64,000 bases of DNA from Rhizobiaceae bacterium (GCA_029212415.1 JARGOF010000006.1:113818-177817), one strand, 5' to 3'; positions 46,413-58,850 are shown, counted from the stretch's first letter. Numbers and translations are program-made. The notes: a model not told the origin generated them from the letters alone.

Positions 46413-47486
46413 ATGGCTCAGAATTCATTGCGGCTCGTAGAGGAAAAATCGGTGGACAAAGGCAAGGCACTCGACGCAGCGCTCTCTCAGATAGAGCGGG
46501 CATTCGGCAAGGGCTCGATCATGAAGCTCGGCTCCAATGAAAATATTGTCGAGATTGAAACCATTTCGACCGGATCGCTGGGGCTTGATATTGCCCTTGG
46601 TGTTGGCGGCCTGCCAAAGGGGCGCGTCATTGAGATTTACGGACCTGAAAGCTCAGGCAAGACGACAATGGCCCTGCATACCATTGCGGAAGCGCAGAAG
46701 GTGGGGGGCATCTGCGGATTTATTGATGCTGAACACGCACTGGATCCGATCTATGCCCGCAAGCTGGGCGTTGACCTTGAGAGCCTGCTGATTTCACAGC
46801 CCGATACGGGAGAGCAGGCGCTTGAAATTACCGATACGCTTGTTCGCTCCGGTGCTATTGATATTCTGGTTATCGACTCGGTTGCAGCTTTGACGCCACG
46901 CGCTGAAATCGAAGGTGAGATGGGTGATTCTCTGCCGGGCCTGCAGGCGCGTCTGATGAGTCAGGCTTTGCGAAAACTGACCGCTTCGATTTCAAAATCC
47001 AATTGCATGGTCATTTTCATCAACCAGATTCGCATGAAAATTGGTGTGATGTTTGGTTCACCCGAAACCACGACGGGCGGCAATGCGCTGAAATTCTATG
47101 CATCTGTCCGTCTGGATATCCGGCGGATCGGCGCAGTCAAGGATCGTGACGAAGTGGTCGGCAATCAGACACGCATCAAAGTCGTCAAGAACAAGCTGGC
47201 ACCGCCTTTCAAGCAGGTGGAGTTCGACATCATGTATGGCGAAGGTGTTTCCAAGGTTGGTGAATTGATCGACCTTGGCGTCAAGGCGGGCATTGTGGAG
47301 AAATCCGGTGCATGGTTCTCCTATAATAGCCAACGTCTGGGGCAGGGCCGTGAGAACTCCAAGACATTCCTGCGGGAAAACCCGATTCTGGCAGATGAGA
47401 TTGAACTGGCCTTGCGGCAGAATGCCGGCCTGATTGCCGAAAAGCTGCTGGAAGATACAGGTCCGGATGATGCCGCCGAGGCATAG
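46413..47486 (+). CDS. recA: Recombinase RecA
   Basis: A 357-residue DNA strand-exchange ATPase and LexA co-protease. It has Walker [10 protein letters not shown], Walker [10 protein letters not shown], and the invariant [35 protein letters not shown] block. The ATG at 46413 follows AGGTGG at a good distance; a GTG at 46404 is in frame but overlaps that binding site. It is followed by a strong hairpin and then alaS, a typical rhizobial order. Confidence 0.97.
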   Translation: MAQNSLRLVEEKSVDKGKALDAALSQIERAFGKGSIMKLGSNENIVEIETISTGSLGLDIALGVGGLPKGRVIEIYGPESSGKTTMALHTIAEAQKVGGICGFIDAEHALDPIYARKLGVDLESLLISQPDTGEQALEITDTLVRSGAIDILVIDSVAALTPRAEIEGEMGDSLPGLQARLMSQALRKLTASISKSNCMVIFINQIRMKIGVMFGSPETTTGGNALKFYASVRLDIRRIGAVKDRDEVVGNQTRIKVVKNKLAPPFKQVEFDIMYGEGVSKVGELIDLGVKAGIVEKSGAWFSYNSQRLGQGRENSKTFLRENPILADEIELALRQNAGLIAEKLLEDTGPDDAAEA

Positions 47487-47541
47487 GACGGCTCCTGTTC
47501 GTCGATATCGTTTTTTTTAGAAACCACTCGCGATCTGAATG

Positions 47542-47582
47542 ATGGTCGGCAGCATTTGAAAATGTTGCCGGCCATTGTTTTT
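47542..47582 (+). terminator. Probable terminator between recA and alaS
   Basis: ATGGTCGGCAGCATT and AATGTTGCCGGCCAT form a 15-bp stem with two positions that would pair as G-U in RNA and a short GAA-type loop, followed by TGTTTTTTG. Confidence 0.7.
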
Positions 47583-47729
47583 GACAATGGTATCGGCTGT
47601 CGCGATCCAACCGCGCGGCAGAAATCAAGACTGTCTGGACAGTCCTGCATGGGAGCGATAAAAGCCGAAAGGATTGTCCGCTGCCGGAACTGGCAACGGT
47701 CCGCTAAAAACCATATCAAAGGGCGTATC

Positions 47730-50387
47730 ATGACTGGCGTTAACGACATCAGGTCGGCATTTCTCGACTATTTCGGCAAGAATGGACACGAGATCGTTGC
47801 CTCAAGCCCGCTGGTGCCCCGCAATGACCCGACATTGATGTTCACCAATGCCGGCATGGTCCAGTTCAAGAATGTTTTTACCGGACTGGAGCACAGGCCC
47901 TATACCCGTGCGACGACGGCGCAGAAATGTGTCCGGGCAGGCGGCAAGCACAATGATCTCGACAATGTCGGCTATACGGTGCGTCACCATACGTTCTTTG
48001 AAATGCTGGGCAATTTTTCCTTCGGCGATTATTTCAAGGCTGAGGCGATCGAACTGGCCTGGAAACTGATCACGGGTGAATTCGGCATCGATCGGAACCG
48101 CCTGCTTGTCACCGTCTATCATACGGATGACGAGGCCTTCGACCTGTGGAAGAAGATTGCAGGCCTGCCCGATGACCGGATCATTCGTATTCCCACCAAT
48201 GACAATTTCTGGGCCATGGGTGATACCGGGCCTTGTGGTCCCTGTTCCGAGATATTCTATGATCACGGTGACACAATCGAGGGCGGTCCTCCAGGATCTC
48301 CCGGTGAAGATGGCGACCGGTTCATCGAGATCTGGAATCTGGTGTTCATGCAATACGAACAGCAGACAAAGGATCTGCGGATTGATCTGCCGCGGCCCTC
48401 CATCGATACGGGCATGGGGCTGGAGCGGGTCGCAGCGCTGCTTCAGGGCAAACACGACAATTATGAGATTGACCTGTTTCAGGCACTGATCAATGCCTCT
48501 GTGGAATTCACCGGTGTCAGGGCCGAAGGCAAGGCGCGGGCAAGCCACCGGGTGATTGCGGACCATTTGCGCTCATCATCCTTTCTGATTGCTGACGGCG
48601 TTTTGCCATCCAATGAAGGGCGTGGCTACGTGCTGCGTCGTATCATGCGGCGTGCCATGCGCCATGCACAGATGCTGGGTGCTCGCGAACCACTGATGTG
48701 GAAGCTGTTGCCATCGCTGATTGCCCAGATGGGTCGCGCCTATCCGGAGCTCGTACGCGCTGAAGCGCTTATTTCCGAGACATTGAAACTTGAAGAAACA
48801 CGATTCGGAAAAACGCTGGAGCGGGGCCTTGGCCTGCTTTCAGAAGCAACCGTCAGCATGGGCAAGGGCGATGAACTCAATGGCGAGACCGCCTTCAAGC
48901 TCTATGATACCTACGGTTTCCCACTCGATCTGACGCAGGATGCGCTCCGGCAGCGCGGAATTTCCGTTGACGATGCCGGCTTCAAGGCAGCCATGGAGCG
49001 CCAGAAAACCGAGGCCCGTGCCAATTGGTCCGGATCGGGTGACGCTGCAACCGATACCATCTGGCTGGAACTGCAGGATCGCTTGGGAACAACCGAGTTC
49101 CTTGGCTACGATACCGAACAGGCCGAAGGGATTGTCGAAGCCATTGTTGTTGACGGTGCGGAAGTGGCACAGGCAGGGCAGGGAGATACCGTGCAGCTCA
49201 TCGTCAACCAGACACCCTTTTATGGCGAGTCCGGCGGACAGATGGGTGACACCGGGATCATTGCCGGTGACGGAGTGCGGATCAATGTCACCAATACCTT
49301 GAAAAAAGGTGAGGGGCTTTTCGTTCATATTGGCACTGTAGAAGAAGGTGTCATCAAGTCCGGAGCCGAAGTCATCCTTACGGTTGATCATCAGCGTCGC
49401 AGCCATTTGCGTGCCAATCATTCAGCAACCCATCTGCTGCATGAAGCACTGCGTGAAACGCTTGGAACGCATGTAGCGCAAAAGGGCTCGCTTGTCGCAC
49501 CGGATCGCTTGCGCTTTGACATTTCCCATCCCAAGCCGGTGAGCGCTGAGGAGATGGCAGCTGTTGAAAAAATCGCCAATGAAATGGTCCTGCAGAACAG
49601 TGCTGTAACCACACGGTTGATGGGCGTTGATGACGCCCGGGCCGAGGGTGCCATGGCGCTGTTTGGCGAGAAATATGGCGATGAGGTGCGCGTGGTCTCC
49701 ATGGGAACCGCTCTGCACGGCGAAAAACAGGGCAAAACCTATTCGGTCGAATTGTGTGGCGGGACGCATGTGCGTGCGACCGGAGACATTGGCCTGGTGC
49801 ATATTATCGACGAGAGTGCCGTTGGTTCAGGCGTACGCCGGCTTGAAGCCCTGACGGGTGATGCGGCCCTTGATTATCTTTCGCAACAGGATAATCGCGT
49901 CAAAGCACTGGCCTCTTCACTGCGCGTTCAGCCAGGCGAAGTGGTTGCACGCGTTGAGACCCTGATGGATGAGCGCAAGAAACTTGAGCGCGAAATCAGT
50001 GAGTTGAAAAAGAAACTGGCAATGGGCGGCGGCGCGGAAGGTGCAGACGAGACCCGCGAAATCGCCGGCATCAAATTTCTTGGCAAATCGGTGTCGGGTG
50101 TTGAACCGCGTGACCTGAAAGGGCTTGCCGATGAGGCCAAAACCACTATTGGCTCGGGTGTTGTTGCGCTGATCAATGTTTCCGATGATGGCAAAGCCAG
50201 CGTCGTGGTTGCCGTCACTGCGGATCTGACGGAGCGCTTCAGTGCCGTTGATCTGGTGCGCGTCGCTTCTGCGGCTCTGGGCGGCAAGGGCGGCGGCGGA
50301 CGGCCTGATATGGCCCAGGCAGGCGGACCCGACGGCAGCAAGGCTGACGAAGCCATCGAAGCGGTTGCAACCCAAATCGCCGGATAG
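47730..50387 (+). CDS. alaS: Alanine--tRNA ligase
   Basis: An 885-residue class II synthetase. The N-terminal catalytic domain opens with [37 protein letters not shown], shown here as family landmarks: FFxKxGH-like and PxxDPTLLFTNAGM-like. The editing domain has the zinc-binding [11 protein letters not shown] and CGGTHV. The C-terminal glycine-rich segment ([14 protein letters not shown]) precedes the end. The frame extends to 47556, but the ATG at 47730 is the family start. It ends at a strong terminator shared with icd. Confidence 0.97.
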   Translation: MTGVNDIRSAFLDYFGKNGHEIVASSPLVPRNDPTLMFTNAGMVQFKNVFTGLEHRPYTRATTAQKCVRAGGKHNDLDNVGYTVRHHTFFEMLGNFSFGDYFKAEAIELAWKLITGEFGIDRNRLLVTVYHTDDEAFDLWKKIAGLPDDRIIRIPTNDNFWAMGDTGPCGPCSEIFYDHGDTIEGGPPGSPGEDGDRFIEIWNLVFMQYEQQTKDLRIDLPRPSIDTGMGLERVAALLQGKHDNYEIDLFQALINASVEFTGVRAEGKARASHRVIADHLRSSSFLIADGVLPSNEGRGYVLRRIMRRAMRHAQMLGAREPLMWKLLPSLIAQMGRAYPELVRAEALISETLKLEETRFGKTLERGLGLLSEATVSMGKGDELNGETAFKLYDTYGFPLDLTQDALRQRGISVDDAGFKAAMERQKTEARANWSGSGDAATDTIWLELQDRLGTTEFLGYDTEQAEGIVEAIVVDGAEVAQAGQGDTVQLIVNQTPFYGESGGQMGDTGIIAGDGVRINVTNTLKKGEGLFVHIGTVEEGVIKSGAEVILTVDHQRRSHLRANHSATHLLHEALRETLGTHVAQKGSLVAPDRLRFDISHPKPVSAEEMAAVEKIANEMVLQNSAVTTRLMGVDDARAEGAMALFGEKYGDEVRVVSMGTALHGEKQGKTYSVELCGGTHVRATGDIGLVHIIDESAVGSGVRRLEALTGDAALDYLSQQDNRVKALASSLRVQPGEVVARVETLMDERKKLEREISELKKKLAMGGGAEGADETREIAGIKFLGKSVSGVEPRDLKGLADEAKTTIGSGVVALINVSDDGKASVVVAVTADLTERFSAVDLVRVASAALGGKGGGGRPDMAQAGGPDGSKADEAIEAVATQIAG

Positions 50388-50407
50388 AACATTTTGTTGT
50401 TCAAACG

Positions 50408-50437
50408 AAAAAGCCCCGGCACAGACCGGGGCTTTTT
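50408..50437. terminator. Bidirectional terminator between alaS and icd
   Basis: AAAAAGCCCCGG and CCGGGGCTTTTT are perfect 12-bp arms around CACAGA. The A-run on one side and T-run on the other serve both convergent genes. Confidence 0.95.
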
Positions 50438-50460
50438 TATGTTGGAACAGATACCTGTAA

Positions 50461-51675
50461 TCAGGCCGCCATGGCTTTTCCGAGGTTTTCGTCAACCTTG
50501 TCGAGGAACCCAATGGTGGACAGCCAAGGCTGGTCCGGACCGATCAGCAGCGCCAGATCCTTGGTCATATGGCCACTTTCAACTGTTGCAACGCAGACGT
50601 CTTCCAGTGTCTGTGCGAACCGTGCCAATTCGTCATTGCCGTCCAGTTTGGCACGATGCGCCAATCCGCGGGTCCAGGCAAAGATCGAGGCAATGGAATT
50701 GGTCGATGTTTCCTCACCCTTTTCATGCTGGCGGAAGTGACGGGTCACTGTGCCATGGGCAGCTTCAGCTTCAACGATCTTTCCATCCGGGGTCATCAGC
50801 ACAGAGGTCATGAGACCAAGTGAGCCAAATCCCTGCGCCACGGTGTCGGACTGTACATCGCCATCGTAGTTCTTGCAGGCCCAAACATAACCGCCCGACC
50901 ATTTCAGGTTGGAGGCAACCATGTCATCGATGAGACGGTGTTCGTAGGTGATGCCGGCTTCCTTGAACGAATCCAGGAATTCCGCCTCATAGATTTCCTG
51001 GAAAATATCCTTGAAACGTCCGTCATAGACTTTGAGGATGGTGTTTTTCGTTGAAAGGTAGACGGGGACCTTGCGTTGCAGGCCGTAATTCAGCGATGCG
51101 CGGGCAAAATCTTCGATCGACTTGTCGAGATTGTACATGCCCATGGCAATGCCGGCGGCCGGTGCATCGTAAATTTCATGCTCGATTTCCGCACCATCTT
51201 CACCGACGAATTTCATCGTCAGCTTTCCCTTGCCGGGGAATCTGAAATCCGTTGCCCGGTACTGATCGCCAAAGGCGTGGCGGCCAACGATGACAGGCTT
51301 TGTCCAGCCGGGAACCAGCCGCGGTACGTTTTTGCAGATGATCGGTTCGCGAAAGATGACGCCGCCGAGAATGTTGCGGATCGTGCCGTTGGGAGAACGC
51401 CACATTTTTTTCAGACCGAATTCTTCGACACGGTCTTCATCCGGCGTGATTGTCGCGCATTTGATACCGACACCGTATTTCTTGATGGCATTTGCTGCAT
51501 CAATGGTGATCTGGTCATCGGATGCATCGCGCGATTCCATGCCCAGATCGTAGTATTTCAGATCAATGTCGAGATAGGGGTGGATCAGTTTTTCCTTGAT
51601 GAAATGCCAGATGATTCTGGTCATCTCGTCGCCATCGAGTTCGACGACCGGATTTTCGACCTTGATTTTTGCCAT
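50461..51675 (-). CDS. icd: NADP-dependent isocitrate dehydrogenase
   Basis: A 404-residue TCA-cycle enzyme of the eukaryote-like (class II) NADP type common in alphaproteobacteria. It has [14 protein letters not shown] at the N-terminus, [12 protein letters not shown] for substrate binding, and [22 protein letters not shown] with metal-binding Asp residues, then [14 protein letters not shown]. The ATG at 51675 is preceded by AGGCACTTCA. It is convergent with alaS. Confidence 0.97.
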   Translation of the reverse strand: MAKIKVENPVVELDGDEMTRIIWHFIKEKLIHPYLDIDLKYYDLGMESRDASDDQITIDAANAIKKYGVGIKCATITPDEDRVEEFGLKKMWRSPNGTIRNILGGVIFREPIICKNVPRLVPGWTKPVIVGRHAFGDQYRATDFRFPGKGKLTMKFVGEDGAEIEHEIYDAPAAGIAMGMYNLDKSIEDFARASLNYGLQRKVPVYLSTKNTILKVYDGRFKDIFQEIYEAEFLDSFKEAGITYEHRLIDDMVASNLKWSGGYVWACKNYDGDVQSDTVAQGFGSLGLMTSVLMTPDGKIVEAEAAHGTVTRHFRQHEKGEETSTNSIASIFAWTRGLAHRAKLDGNDELARFAQTLEDVCVATVESGHMTKDLALLIGPDQPWLSTIGFLDKVDENLGKAMAA

Positions 51676-51860
51676 TGAAGTGCCTCGTTTTGAATGGAAT
51701 GGGCCTCGCGCCCGCTGGACTTTAGTGAAGTTTGCGCTCCTATACCATTGTGTTGCGCCAAGGCAAAGGTGCCCGCCCTTGCGATTTCGTATAATACGGG
51801 CAAACTGACAATATTGTTTGTTTTCACCCGGCTCCTGCCCCTTTTGACGAGTGTGTCGCC

Positions 51861-52775
51861 ATGGATTTCAATTCAGCCTTTTTTGACGACGGTCGGCGCC
51901 GCATCCATTATGTGCAGATGGGGGACCCGTCAAAACCGCTGATCCTGTGCCTGCACGGCTTTCCGGAGTATTGGGGCGCCTGGCGCGACCTCATGCCCTT
52001 GCTTGCAGAGGATTATCACGTCGTTGCGCCCGACCAGCGCGGATTTGCCGAATCGTTCAAACCAACCAGTGTCGAGGCCTATCAGACGCGCTATCTGGTG
52101 GAGGATGTCGCTGCACTTGCAGATCATCTGAGTCCAGACCAGCCCTTTGCGCTGTTCGGCCATGATTGGGGATCGGCTGTCGCCTATGCCTATGCGTTCG
52201 GCTTTGCCGAAAGGCTGAATGCGCTGATCGTGGCAAATGGTGTTCATCCCTATACATTTCAAAAGGCCATTATCGACGACAAGGAACAGCGCGCCGCCAG
52301 CCAATATATGACCACTTTGCGGCGCAGGAATTCCACCGAACTGATGAGCCGTGACAATTATGCGCGTACGCTCAACATGATTGCAGGGTTCTCAACCACT
52401 GCATGGATGAGCGCCGAAGCAAAAGCCGATTACCTGCGGGCCTGGAGCGCGGATGGCGCGATGGACACGATGCTGCACTGGTATCGGGCATCACCCGTTA
52501 TCGTGCCACCTGTCGACATTTCTGCGTCCGAACTCGAAGGCAAGGTGCCAATTTTGTCGATACCGCAGGCGGCGATGTCTGTGCATGTGCCGCATCTCGT
52601 CTTGTGGGGTGACCTTGATGAGGCTCTGCGCCCGGTCTGTATGGAGGGGCTTGATCGTTTTTGCAGTGACCTTACCGTGAAGACGGTATCAGGTGCCGGG
52701 CACTGGATATTGCATGAAAAGCCGGACGTTGTCGCTGCCTTGGTGCGTGCGTGGCTGGGAGACAAATCGAGCTGA
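51861..52775 (+). CDS. Alpha/beta hydrolase, epoxide-hydrolase-like
   Basis: A 304-residue hydrolase. The oxyanion-hole motif [15 protein letters not shown] and the nucleophile elbow FGHDWGS, with Asp as nucleophile, place it with the epoxide hydrolase/haloalkane dehalogenase branch. The acid is likely within [13 protein letters not shown], and the catalytic His lies in [10 protein letters not shown]. The substrate is unknown. It is divergent from icd and 143 bases before trmJ. Confidence 0.88.
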   Translation: MDFNSAFFDDGRRRIHYVQMGDPSKPLILCLHGFPEYWGAWRDLMPLLAEDYHVVAPDQRGFAESFKPTSVEAYQTRYLVEDVAALADHLSPDQPFALFGHDWGSAVAYAYAFGFAERLNALIVANGVHPYTFQKAIIDDKEQRAASQYMTTLRRRNSTELMSRDNYARTLNMIAGFSTTAWMSAEAKADYLRAWSADGAMDTMLHWYRASPVIVPPVDISASELEGKVPILSIPQAAMSVHVPHLVLWGDLDEALRPVCMEGLDRFCSDLTVKTVSGAGHWILHEKPDVVAALVRAWLGDKSS

Positions 52776-52918
52776 CCATAGGCAACGTCCGTCCGCTGAC
52801 ACCGCCTGAAGGACGAAATTGGCAAAATTCGATGGCGTGTCGCCTTTCCTGTGCCTTGTGAATATGGCAGTGAACGGACAGGCAGACAGACAGGTCGACG
52901 GTTAAGCGGACGGAACAG

Positions 52919-53761
52919 ATGGCAGGCACGGACAAATTACGAAAATTGATGACAGAAGGTCCCGCGGTGATTCTCGTGGAGCCACAATTGGGCGAGAATA
53001 TCGGCATGGTGGCGCGGGCAATGGCCAATTTCGGTCTGTCTGAACTACGTCTGGTCAAGCCGCGCGACGGCTGGCCCAATGCCAAGGCGCAGGCCGCAGC
53101 GAGCCGGGCAGATCACGTCATTGAAGGCGCACGCGTTTTTGACACTTTGGAAGATGCCATTTCGGATCTGAATTTCGTCCTGGCAACGACAGCGCGTGTG
53201 CGTGATGGTTTCAAGCCCGTGCGAGGTCCGGTTGAGGCCGCCGTGGCGCTGCGCAGTCGGTTCGATTCGGGACAGAAATGCGGCATATTGTATGGACGTG
53301 AACGCTGGGGACTGGAAAACGATGAGGTCAGCCTGGCGGATGAAATCGTCACTTTTCCGGTCAACCCGGCATTTGCTTCGCTGAACATTGCTCAGGCCGT
53401 CTTGCTGATGTCCTATGAATGGCTGAAAACCGGGCTTGCTCACGAAAATGAAACGGCCTTTCGCGGGCCCGACATGCAACCGGCTGAAAAGGAGGATATG
53501 CAGGGTCTTTTCGATCATCTGGAAGAAGCACTGGAAGCGCGTGGATATTTCAGGCCGATGCAAAAGAAACACAAAATGGTGGAAGCCCTTCGGGCAGTCC
53601 TGAGCCGGCAGGGGTTTTTCAAACCCGAAGTGCGTCTTTTGCGCGGCGTCATTCGCTCGCTGGATCTGTTCAGCAGGCAAAGACCGCGCGGTAGCGGACC
53701 GCCCTTGTCAGCCGACACAGACGCATTGGATGCACCGGATAAAGGAGACGAGCGACCTTGA
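52919..53761 (+). CDS. trmJ: tRNA (Cm32/Um32) methyltransferase, TrmJ family
   Basis: A 280-residue SPOUT-class enzyme that 2'-O-methylates position 32 of tRNA. It has [21 protein letters not shown] at the N-terminus, [13 protein letters not shown] and the knot-forming [21 protein letters not shown]. The C-terminal extension (about 170-250) is the TrmJ-type helical tail. The murI start codon overlaps its stop, so the two are coupled. Confidence 0.9.
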   Translation: MAGTDKLRKLMTEGPAVILVEPQLGENIGMVARAMANFGLSELRLVKPRDGWPNAKAQAAASRADHVIEGARVFDTLEDAISDLNFVLATTARVRDGFKPVRGPVEAAVALRSRFDSGQKCGILYGRERWGLENDEVSLADEIVTFPVNPAFASLNIAQAVLLMSYEWLKTGLAHENETAFRGPDMQPAEKEDMQGLFDHLEEALEARGYFRPMQKKHKMVEALRAVLSRQGFFKPEVRLLRGVIRSLDLFSRQRPRGSGPPLSADTDALDAPDKGDERP

Positions 53762-54552
53762 GCCAGCAACCAATCCTGGTGTTTGATTCCGGTATTGGCG
53801 GGTTGACTGTCTTGCGCGAAGCGCGGGTGCTCATGCCGGAACGTCGCTTTATTTATGTTGCCGACGATGAGGGATTTCCCTACGGCAACTGGGGTGAAGC
53901 GGAATTGACGCAAAGGATCCTTTCGCTTTTTGCCGACCTGATTTCCAGATACCGGCCGGCGCTTTGTGTCATCGCCTGCAACACGGCGGCGACGCTGGTT
54001 CTGGAGCCCTTGCGTTCCGCATTTCCCGATACGCCATTTGTTGGAACCGTTCCGGCGATCAAGCCTGCGGCCGAGCGAACGCGTTCGGGGCTGGTCAGCG
54101 TTTTGGCGACGCCCGGCACGGTCAGGCGGGCCTATACGCGAGATCTGATCGAATCCTTTGCATCACGATGCCATGTGCGGCTTGTGGGCTCTGAAAATCT
54201 GGCCGGCATGGCGGAGCGATACATTCGCGGGGAGGATATTTCACCCGATGATATACAGGCTGAGATCATGCCCTGTTTTGTCGAAAAGCTGGGGCGAAAA
54301 ACCGATATAGTCGTGCTTGCCTGTACGCATTATCCCTTCCTTGCCAATGTGTTCAGAAGTCTTGCACCCTGGCCGGTTGACTGGCTGGATCCGGCCGAGG
54401 CCATTGCCCGGCGCGCGCTGTCGCTGGTGACAACAGGGCCATTGGTGTCGCACGCGCCCGATCTGGCGATATTTACGTCGAATGATCCGGATTTTGCGAT
54501 AAAGCGCCTGATGTCAGGTTTTGGTTTGGCTCCCGAGCAGATGCGCCATTGA
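53758..54552 (+). CDS. murI: Glutamate racemase
   Basis: A 264-residue enzyme that makes D-glutamate for peptidoglycan. It has [14 protein letters not shown], the first catalytic Cys in VIACNTAAT, and the second in LACTHYPFL. The start is a TTG overlapping the trmJ stop (TTGA), with GGAG ten bases upstream; no ATG is available before the conserved N-terminus. Confidence 0.95.
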   Translation: MSQQPILVFDSGIGGLTVLREARVLMPERRFIYVADDEGFPYGNWGEAELTQRILSLFADLISRYRPALCVIACNTAATLVLEPLRSAFPDTPFVGTVPAIKPAAERTRSGLVSVLATPGTVRRAYTRDLIESFASRCHVRLVGSENLAGMAERYIRGEDISPDDIQAEIMPCFVEKLGRKTDIVVLACTHYPFLANVFRSLAPWPVDWLDPAEAIARRALSLVTTGPLVSHAPDLAIFTSNDPDFAIKRLMSGFGLAPEQMRH

Positions 54553-54749
54553 CAATCAACGCCCATTGACCTAAATCCGCCCTGTCTCCGGGTGCTTGCG
54601 CCCGGTTTTTAATTACGTGTCCCGTGAATGACCGCTTCCATGTGAAAGTTGGATATTCTGTCAGTCGGCAAAAACAGCCGGCAGAGGAGGGCGCGTTTCC
54701 TTAAATCGGTCCGGGAACGGATCGGTGCAACTTTTTGAAAGGGAATGCG

Positions 54750-55367
54750 ATGAGTAAGCGCGATTCTTCAAAATACAAAATTGATCGCCGTATGGGCGAA
54801 AACATCTGGGGCCGTCCCAAATCTCCTGTCAATCGCCGCGAATATGGTCCTGGCCAGCATGGTCAGCGCCGCAAGGGCAAATTGTCCGACTTCGGTGTTC
54901 AGCTGCGCGCAAAGCAGAAGCTGAAGGGCTACTACGGCGACATTCGTGAGAAACAGTTCCGCAAGGTCTATGATGAAGCAAACCGCCGGAAGGGCGATAC
55001 ACCGGAAAACCTGATTGGTCTTCTGGAATCACGCCTTGACGCGCTGGTCTATCGCGCAAAATTCGTTGCGACCGTCTTTGCAGCCCGTCAGTTCGTCAAC
55101 CACGGCCATGTCACGGTCAACGGCGTTCGCACAAACATTCCTTCATTCCGCTGCAAGCCAGGCGACGTGATTGAAGTGCGCGAAAAATCCAAGCAGATGG
55201 TTGTTGTTCTTGAAGCTTCCCAGCTTTCCGAGCGTGATGTTCCTGAATACATCGACGTGGACCACAACAAGATGGTTGCCACTTACGTGCGGGTTCCTGC
55301 GCTTGCTGATGTGCCTTATCCAGTGCATATGGAGCCAAATCTGGTGGTCGAGTTTTACTCACGCTGA
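54750..55367 (+). CDS. rpsD: 30S ribosomal protein S4
   Basis: A 205-residue primary 16S rRNA-binding protein that nucleates the small-subunit body. It begins [21 protein letters not shown] and carries the S4 RNA-binding domain ([34 protein letters not shown] region). GGGAATGCG precedes the ATG at 54750. It is transcribed alone, apart from the main ribosomal clusters, as in other Rhizobiales, and ends in a terminator. Confidence 0.97.
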   Translation: MSKRDSSKYKIDRRMGENIWGRPKSPVNRREYGPGQHGQRRKGKLSDFGVQLRAKQKLKGYYGDIREKQFRKVYDEANRRKGDTPENLIGLLESRLDALVYRAKFVATVFAARQFVNHGHVTVNGVRTNIPSFRCKPGDVIEVREKSKQMVVVLEASQLSERDVPEYIDVDHNKMVATYVRVPALADVPYPVHMEPNLVVEFYSR

Positions 55368-55389
55368 TTTGAGCGCATTCAACTGATTG

Positions 55390-55420
55390 AAAGCCGCTGG
55401 TGCAAACCGGCGGCTTTTTT
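55390..55420 (+). terminator. Intrinsic terminator after rpsD
   Basis: AAAGCCGCTGG and CCGGCGGCTTT pair around TGCAAA with one mismatch and are followed by a run of T, ending rpsD transcription. Confidence 0.9.
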
Positions 55421-55492
55421 GTATCCGGCCCATTGCGGCGGAACGGGAAATCATTCAAATCAACAGCTGCAGTTACAATGAAGGGTCGACCA

Positions 55493-56416
55493 ATGGGTAT
55501 TCACGACACAGGCGCTGGCTTGTCTCAATCGACCGTGCCGGAGATTGTCGGCCAAGGCGCTGATGATCTTGCCGGGACCTGCCATTCATTGTTCCGCAAC
55601 GCACCGTCTTCTGTCAGCTTCAACAAGTTGCGCAAAAGGCTGCTGAGACAGGCCAGGCAGGCCATCGCCGATTTTGGCATGGTGGAGCCTGTGGAGGGTC
55701 GCCGGCCGCGCTGGCTGATCGGTCTGTCGGGTGGCAAGGATTCCTATGGTCTTCTGGCGCTTCTGCTTGATATGCAGTGGCGCGGACTATTGCCGGTTGA
55801 TCTGCTTGCCTGCAACCTGGATCAGGGACAACCCAACTTTCCCAAACATATCCTTCCGGATTTTCTGGACCTTCACGGCATCGCCCACCGGATCGAATAT
55901 CGCGATACCTATTCCATCGTGAAGGAGAAGGTTCCGGAAAACAGCACCTATTGTTCGCTGTGTTCGCGGCTGCGTCGTGGCCACCTCTACCGGGTTGCCC
56001 GTGAGGAAGGGTGTGACGCTCTGATCCTCGGTCATCACAGGGAAGACATTCTGGAGACATTCCTGATGAATTTCTTCCATGGCGGTCGGCTTTCCGCCAT
56101 GCCCGCGAAATTGCTCAACGACGAAGGTGATGTGCTGGTGTGCAGGCCGCTTGCCTATTGCGCCGAAGATGACCTGGAGAAATTCGCAGTCGCCATGAAT
56201 TTCCCGATTATTCCATGCGACCTTTGCGGCTCTCAGGATGGCCTGCAGCGCAATGCCATGAAGGCGATGATTGCAGATATCGAGAGCAGAATGCCGGGCC
56301 GCAAGGATGCGATGATCCGGGCCCTGGCCAATGTGCGCCCCTCGCATCTGATGGATCGCACCCTGTTTGATTTTGCCAATCTCACAGGCAGTCCAAAAAC
56401 GGACGAGGCCGACTAG
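55493..56416 (+). CDS. ttcA: tRNA 2-thiocytidine biosynthesis protein TtcA
   Basis: A 307-residue Fe-S enzyme that thiolates cytidine 32 of certain tRNAs. It has the PP-loop [15 protein letters not shown] and the cluster-binding [41 protein letters not shown] follows as family landmark, and a later pair in PCDLCGSQ is also cysteine-bearing. The ATG at 55493 with AGGG seven bases upstream is chosen over those further 5'. Confidence 0.93.
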   Translation: MGIHDTGAGLSQSTVPEIVGQGADDLAGTCHSLFRNAPSSVSFNKLRKRLLRQARQAIADFGMVEPVEGRRPRWLIGLSGGKDSYGLLALLLDMQWRGLLPVDLLACNLDQGQPNFPKHILPDFLDLHGIAHRIEYRDTYSIVKEKVPENSTYCSLCSRLRRGHLYRVAREEGCDALILGHHREDILETFLMNFFHGGRLSAMPAKLLNDEGDVLVCRPLAYCAEDDLEKFAVAMNFPIIPCDLCGSQDGLQRNAMKAMIADIESRMPGRKDAMIRALANVRPSHLMDRTLFDFANLTGSPKTDEAD

Positions 56417-56496
56417 AAATGATTCATCGCGTCAGAAACTGAGACGGGCCATCGCAACCATGGGGCAGCGCGGTCATGAGTTAACGCGGTCATGTT

Positions 56497-57777
56497 TTAA
56501 CGCGGTCCGGCGGGATTGACAAACAGCTTGCCTTTTTCAGTCCACAGGACGATGGCCAGTGCCAACCAGCCAAACAGCGCCAGACCAGCGGCCAAGGGGA
56601 TCAAGGTTCCGTTATAGGCCTGCCCCACAAGACCGCCCAGCACTGCGCCGACTGTAAAGGTGATAACCCCCAGCACCGATGATGCGGTTCCGGCAATATG
56701 CCCCAGTGGCTCCATGGCGAGTGCGTTGAAATTGCCTGGAACCAGGCCAAAGGCGCCAACGATTGCAGCCAGAAGGATATAGGAAACCCAAAAGGGCGGT
56801 TGACCGGCAAGGCTGATCAACAGCAGCAAGGTTCCCAGCAGGGCGAAGGCAATAAGAGCGCTGTGCGAGATCAGGCGCATGCCGACTGTGCGCACGATCG
56901 CGCCATTGGCAATGTTGAGCACGGCCATGACCGCGGCGTTGAGTGCGAAGGCAAATGCAAACCATTGGCCAAGGTCATACATCGACTGAAAAATCTGCTG
57001 GGCGGAGACGACAAAGGCAATCAGGCCGCTGAAACACAATGTTGCGCCCAGCGTATACCCCATGGCCAGACGGTTTTTCATAATCTCCATAAAGGCATTG
57101 CCGACGCCGGCAAAGGACAATGGCTGACGTTCATCGGGCCGCAATGTCTCCTTGATGCGCAATCCACTCCAGGCGGCCAAGGCCATTCCGGCAAAACCCA
57201 GCACCAGGAATATCCATTGCCATGAGGCGATGTTTGAAATCCATTGTCCCAGAGCTGGGGCCACAACCGGCACGATCATGAATATGGTGAATGTGTAGGA
57301 CATGACCCGCGCCATATCGCGCCCTGCAAAACAGTCGCGGACGATGGCCATGACGACGATGCGCACGGCAGCAGCGCCGACCCCCTGCGCCAGGCGAAGC
57401 GCCAGAAGAACAGTAAAGCTGTCGGCAAATATCGCAGCCACAGAGGCGCCAGCATAGAACAATATGGCTGGGATCAGAATGATATTGCGACCGTAGCGGT
57501 CTGACAGCGGGCCAAAAAAGATTTGAGCGCCACCAAATCCGAGCATGAAGACGACAATGATCGCCTGTCGGTCGTTTTCATTGGTGACCGCAAAACTGTC
57601 GCCAATCAGGGGCAGGACAGGCAGCATGATGTCTATGGACAGTCCGACAATCGAACTCAAGGCGGCGATCAGGAAAATGAATTCTCCGAAACCGATGCCG
57701 GCGCGGTCGACGAAAGTTTTGCTTTTGCCGCTGCTGGCAGTTCTGCCTTCAGAATCAGGTGCGCTTTGCATGTCCAT
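56497..57777 (-). CDS. Bcr/CflA-family multidrug efflux MFS transporter
   Basis: A 426-residue twelve-helix exporter. It shows the drug/H+ antiporter motif A region (GPLSDRYGRNIILIPAILFYAGA) and the motif C-like segment after it (VPVVAPALGQWI), both typical of Bcr/CflA proteins that expel bicyclomycin, sulfonamides or similar compounds. The ATG at 57777 follows AGAGG at six bases; the frame extends to 57891. It is convergent with ttcA. Confidence 0.9.
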   Translation of the reverse strand: MDMQSAPDSEGRTASSGKSKTFVDRAGIGFGEFIFLIAALSSIVGLSIDIMLPVLPLIGDSFAVTNENDRQAIIVVFMLGFGGAQIFFGPLSDRYGRNIILIPAILFYAGASVAAIFADSFTVLLALRLAQGVGAAAVRIVVMAIVRDCFAGRDMARVMSYTFTIFMIVPVVAPALGQWISNIASWQWIFLVLGFAGMALAAWSGLRIKETLRPDERQPLSFAGVGNAFMEIMKNRLAMGYTLGATLCFSGLIAFVVSAQQIFQSMYDLGQWFAFAFALNAAVMAVLNIANGAIVRTVGMRLISHSALIAFALLGTLLLLISLAGQPPFWVSYILLAAIVGAFGLVPGNFNALAMEPLGHIAGTASSVLGVITFTVGAVLGGLVGQAYNGTLIPLAAGLALFGWLALAIVLWTEKGKLFVNPAGPR

Positions 57778-58047
57778 TCGTGCCTCTAATCTCCACCCGA
57801 ATCGCGCCATGGAGCGGCGTGGGTGTTTGAAAGCGTTGGTTTTACGGCTGTGATCCCGCAACAGGATTGGGCTGCACTCTACTTGCACCACCCGGGTTGA
57901 TGCTCATCAACAGTTGCGACCTGAATATTCTTTCATAAAACAACGGCATCGTGCAACAGGAATTTGAGGCCTGTTGCACGATGCCGGAAAACAGTAAATT
58001 GCTCGCCTGCCGATCTGGATGTCCGACAGGCGCTGGAGATAATCGTT

Positions 58048-58515
58048 CTAACCGGTGTAACCGGCCAGCTTGCTGTCGATCACATAGTTGAGGATTTTGA
58101 CGATCTGCTCGGGTGTTTCGACCACGGCAAGAGCGGCTGCATCCACTTCCTTGAGGGCGTGCTGATGATCGGGGCCGTGCATGACAATCAGTGCCTTGCC
58201 CAGCGCAGAAGCATAGCCTGCATCGAAAGCCGCGTTCCACTGCTTGTATTTGTCGCCAAAACGCACGACGACGATATCGGCATCGCCGATCAATGTGCGG
58301 GTGCGGATCGCATTGACCTGCGCGCCCTTGTGATCATGCCAGAATTTGTCCGGTTCGGCGCCAAGAATGGCAACGCCACAATCATCGGATGCCTCATGAT
58401 GGGTTACCGGGGCATTGAAAACCACCGGGAGACCGGCAGCTTTCACGCCGGTCTCAACCTGCTCACGCCAGTCAGAATGGATTTCCCCGGAAAGATAGAT
58501 ATTCCATTGTCGCAT
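58048..58515 (-). CDS. YtoQ family protein
   Basis: A 155-residue protein of the YtoQ family, related to the nucleoside 2-deoxyribosyltransferase fold (IYLSGEIHSDWREQV at the N-terminus; NAAFDAGYASALGKALIV). The biochemical role is not established. Its ATG shares one base with the grxD stop (TGATG), so the two are translationally coupled. Confidence 0.87.
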   Translation of the reverse strand: MRQWNIYLSGEIHSDWREQVETGVKAAGLPVVFNAPVTHHEASDDCGVAILGAEPDKFWHDHKGAQVNAIRTRTLIGDADIVVVRFGDKYKQWNAAFDAGYASALGKALIVMHGPDHQHALKEVDAAALAVVETPEQIVKILNYVIDSKLAGYTG

Positions 58516-58850
58516 CAGGCTGCGCCTTTGACGGCTACGCCCTTTTCAACCATGTGTTCCTGCAACTCATTGGCCTGGAACATTTCACGGATGATATCGC
58601 ATCCACCGACGAATTCTCCCTTCACATAAAGCTGCGGGACTGTCGGCCAGTTTGAATAATCCTTGATGCCCTGTCGCAGATCATCATCCGCAAGCACGTT
58701 GACACCCTTGTATTCAACACCAAGATAATCGAGGATCTGCACCACCTGACCGGAAAATCCGCATTGCGGAAATGCTGGTGTGCCCTTCATGAAAAGAACC
58801 ACGTCGCTGGTTTTGACTTCGTTGTCGATAAAATCACTTATGCCCGTCAT
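58515..58850 (-). CDS. grxD: Monothiol glutaredoxin, Grx4 family
   Basis: A 111-residue CGFS-type glutaredoxin that carries [2Fe-2S] clusters with glutathione and usually pairs with BolA. It has [37 protein letters not shown] and the expected length. The frame extends to 58970, but the ATG at 58850 is the family start. The bolA gene, often its direct neighbour in Rhizobiales, lies about 1.6 kb upstream here, separated by a membrane-protein gene. Confidence 0.94.
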   Translation of the reverse strand: MTGISDFIDNEVKTSDVVLFMKGTPAFPQCGFSGQVVQILDYLGVEYKGVNVLADDDLRQGIKDYSNWPTVPQLYVKGEFVGGCDIIREMFQANELQEHMVEKGVAVKGAA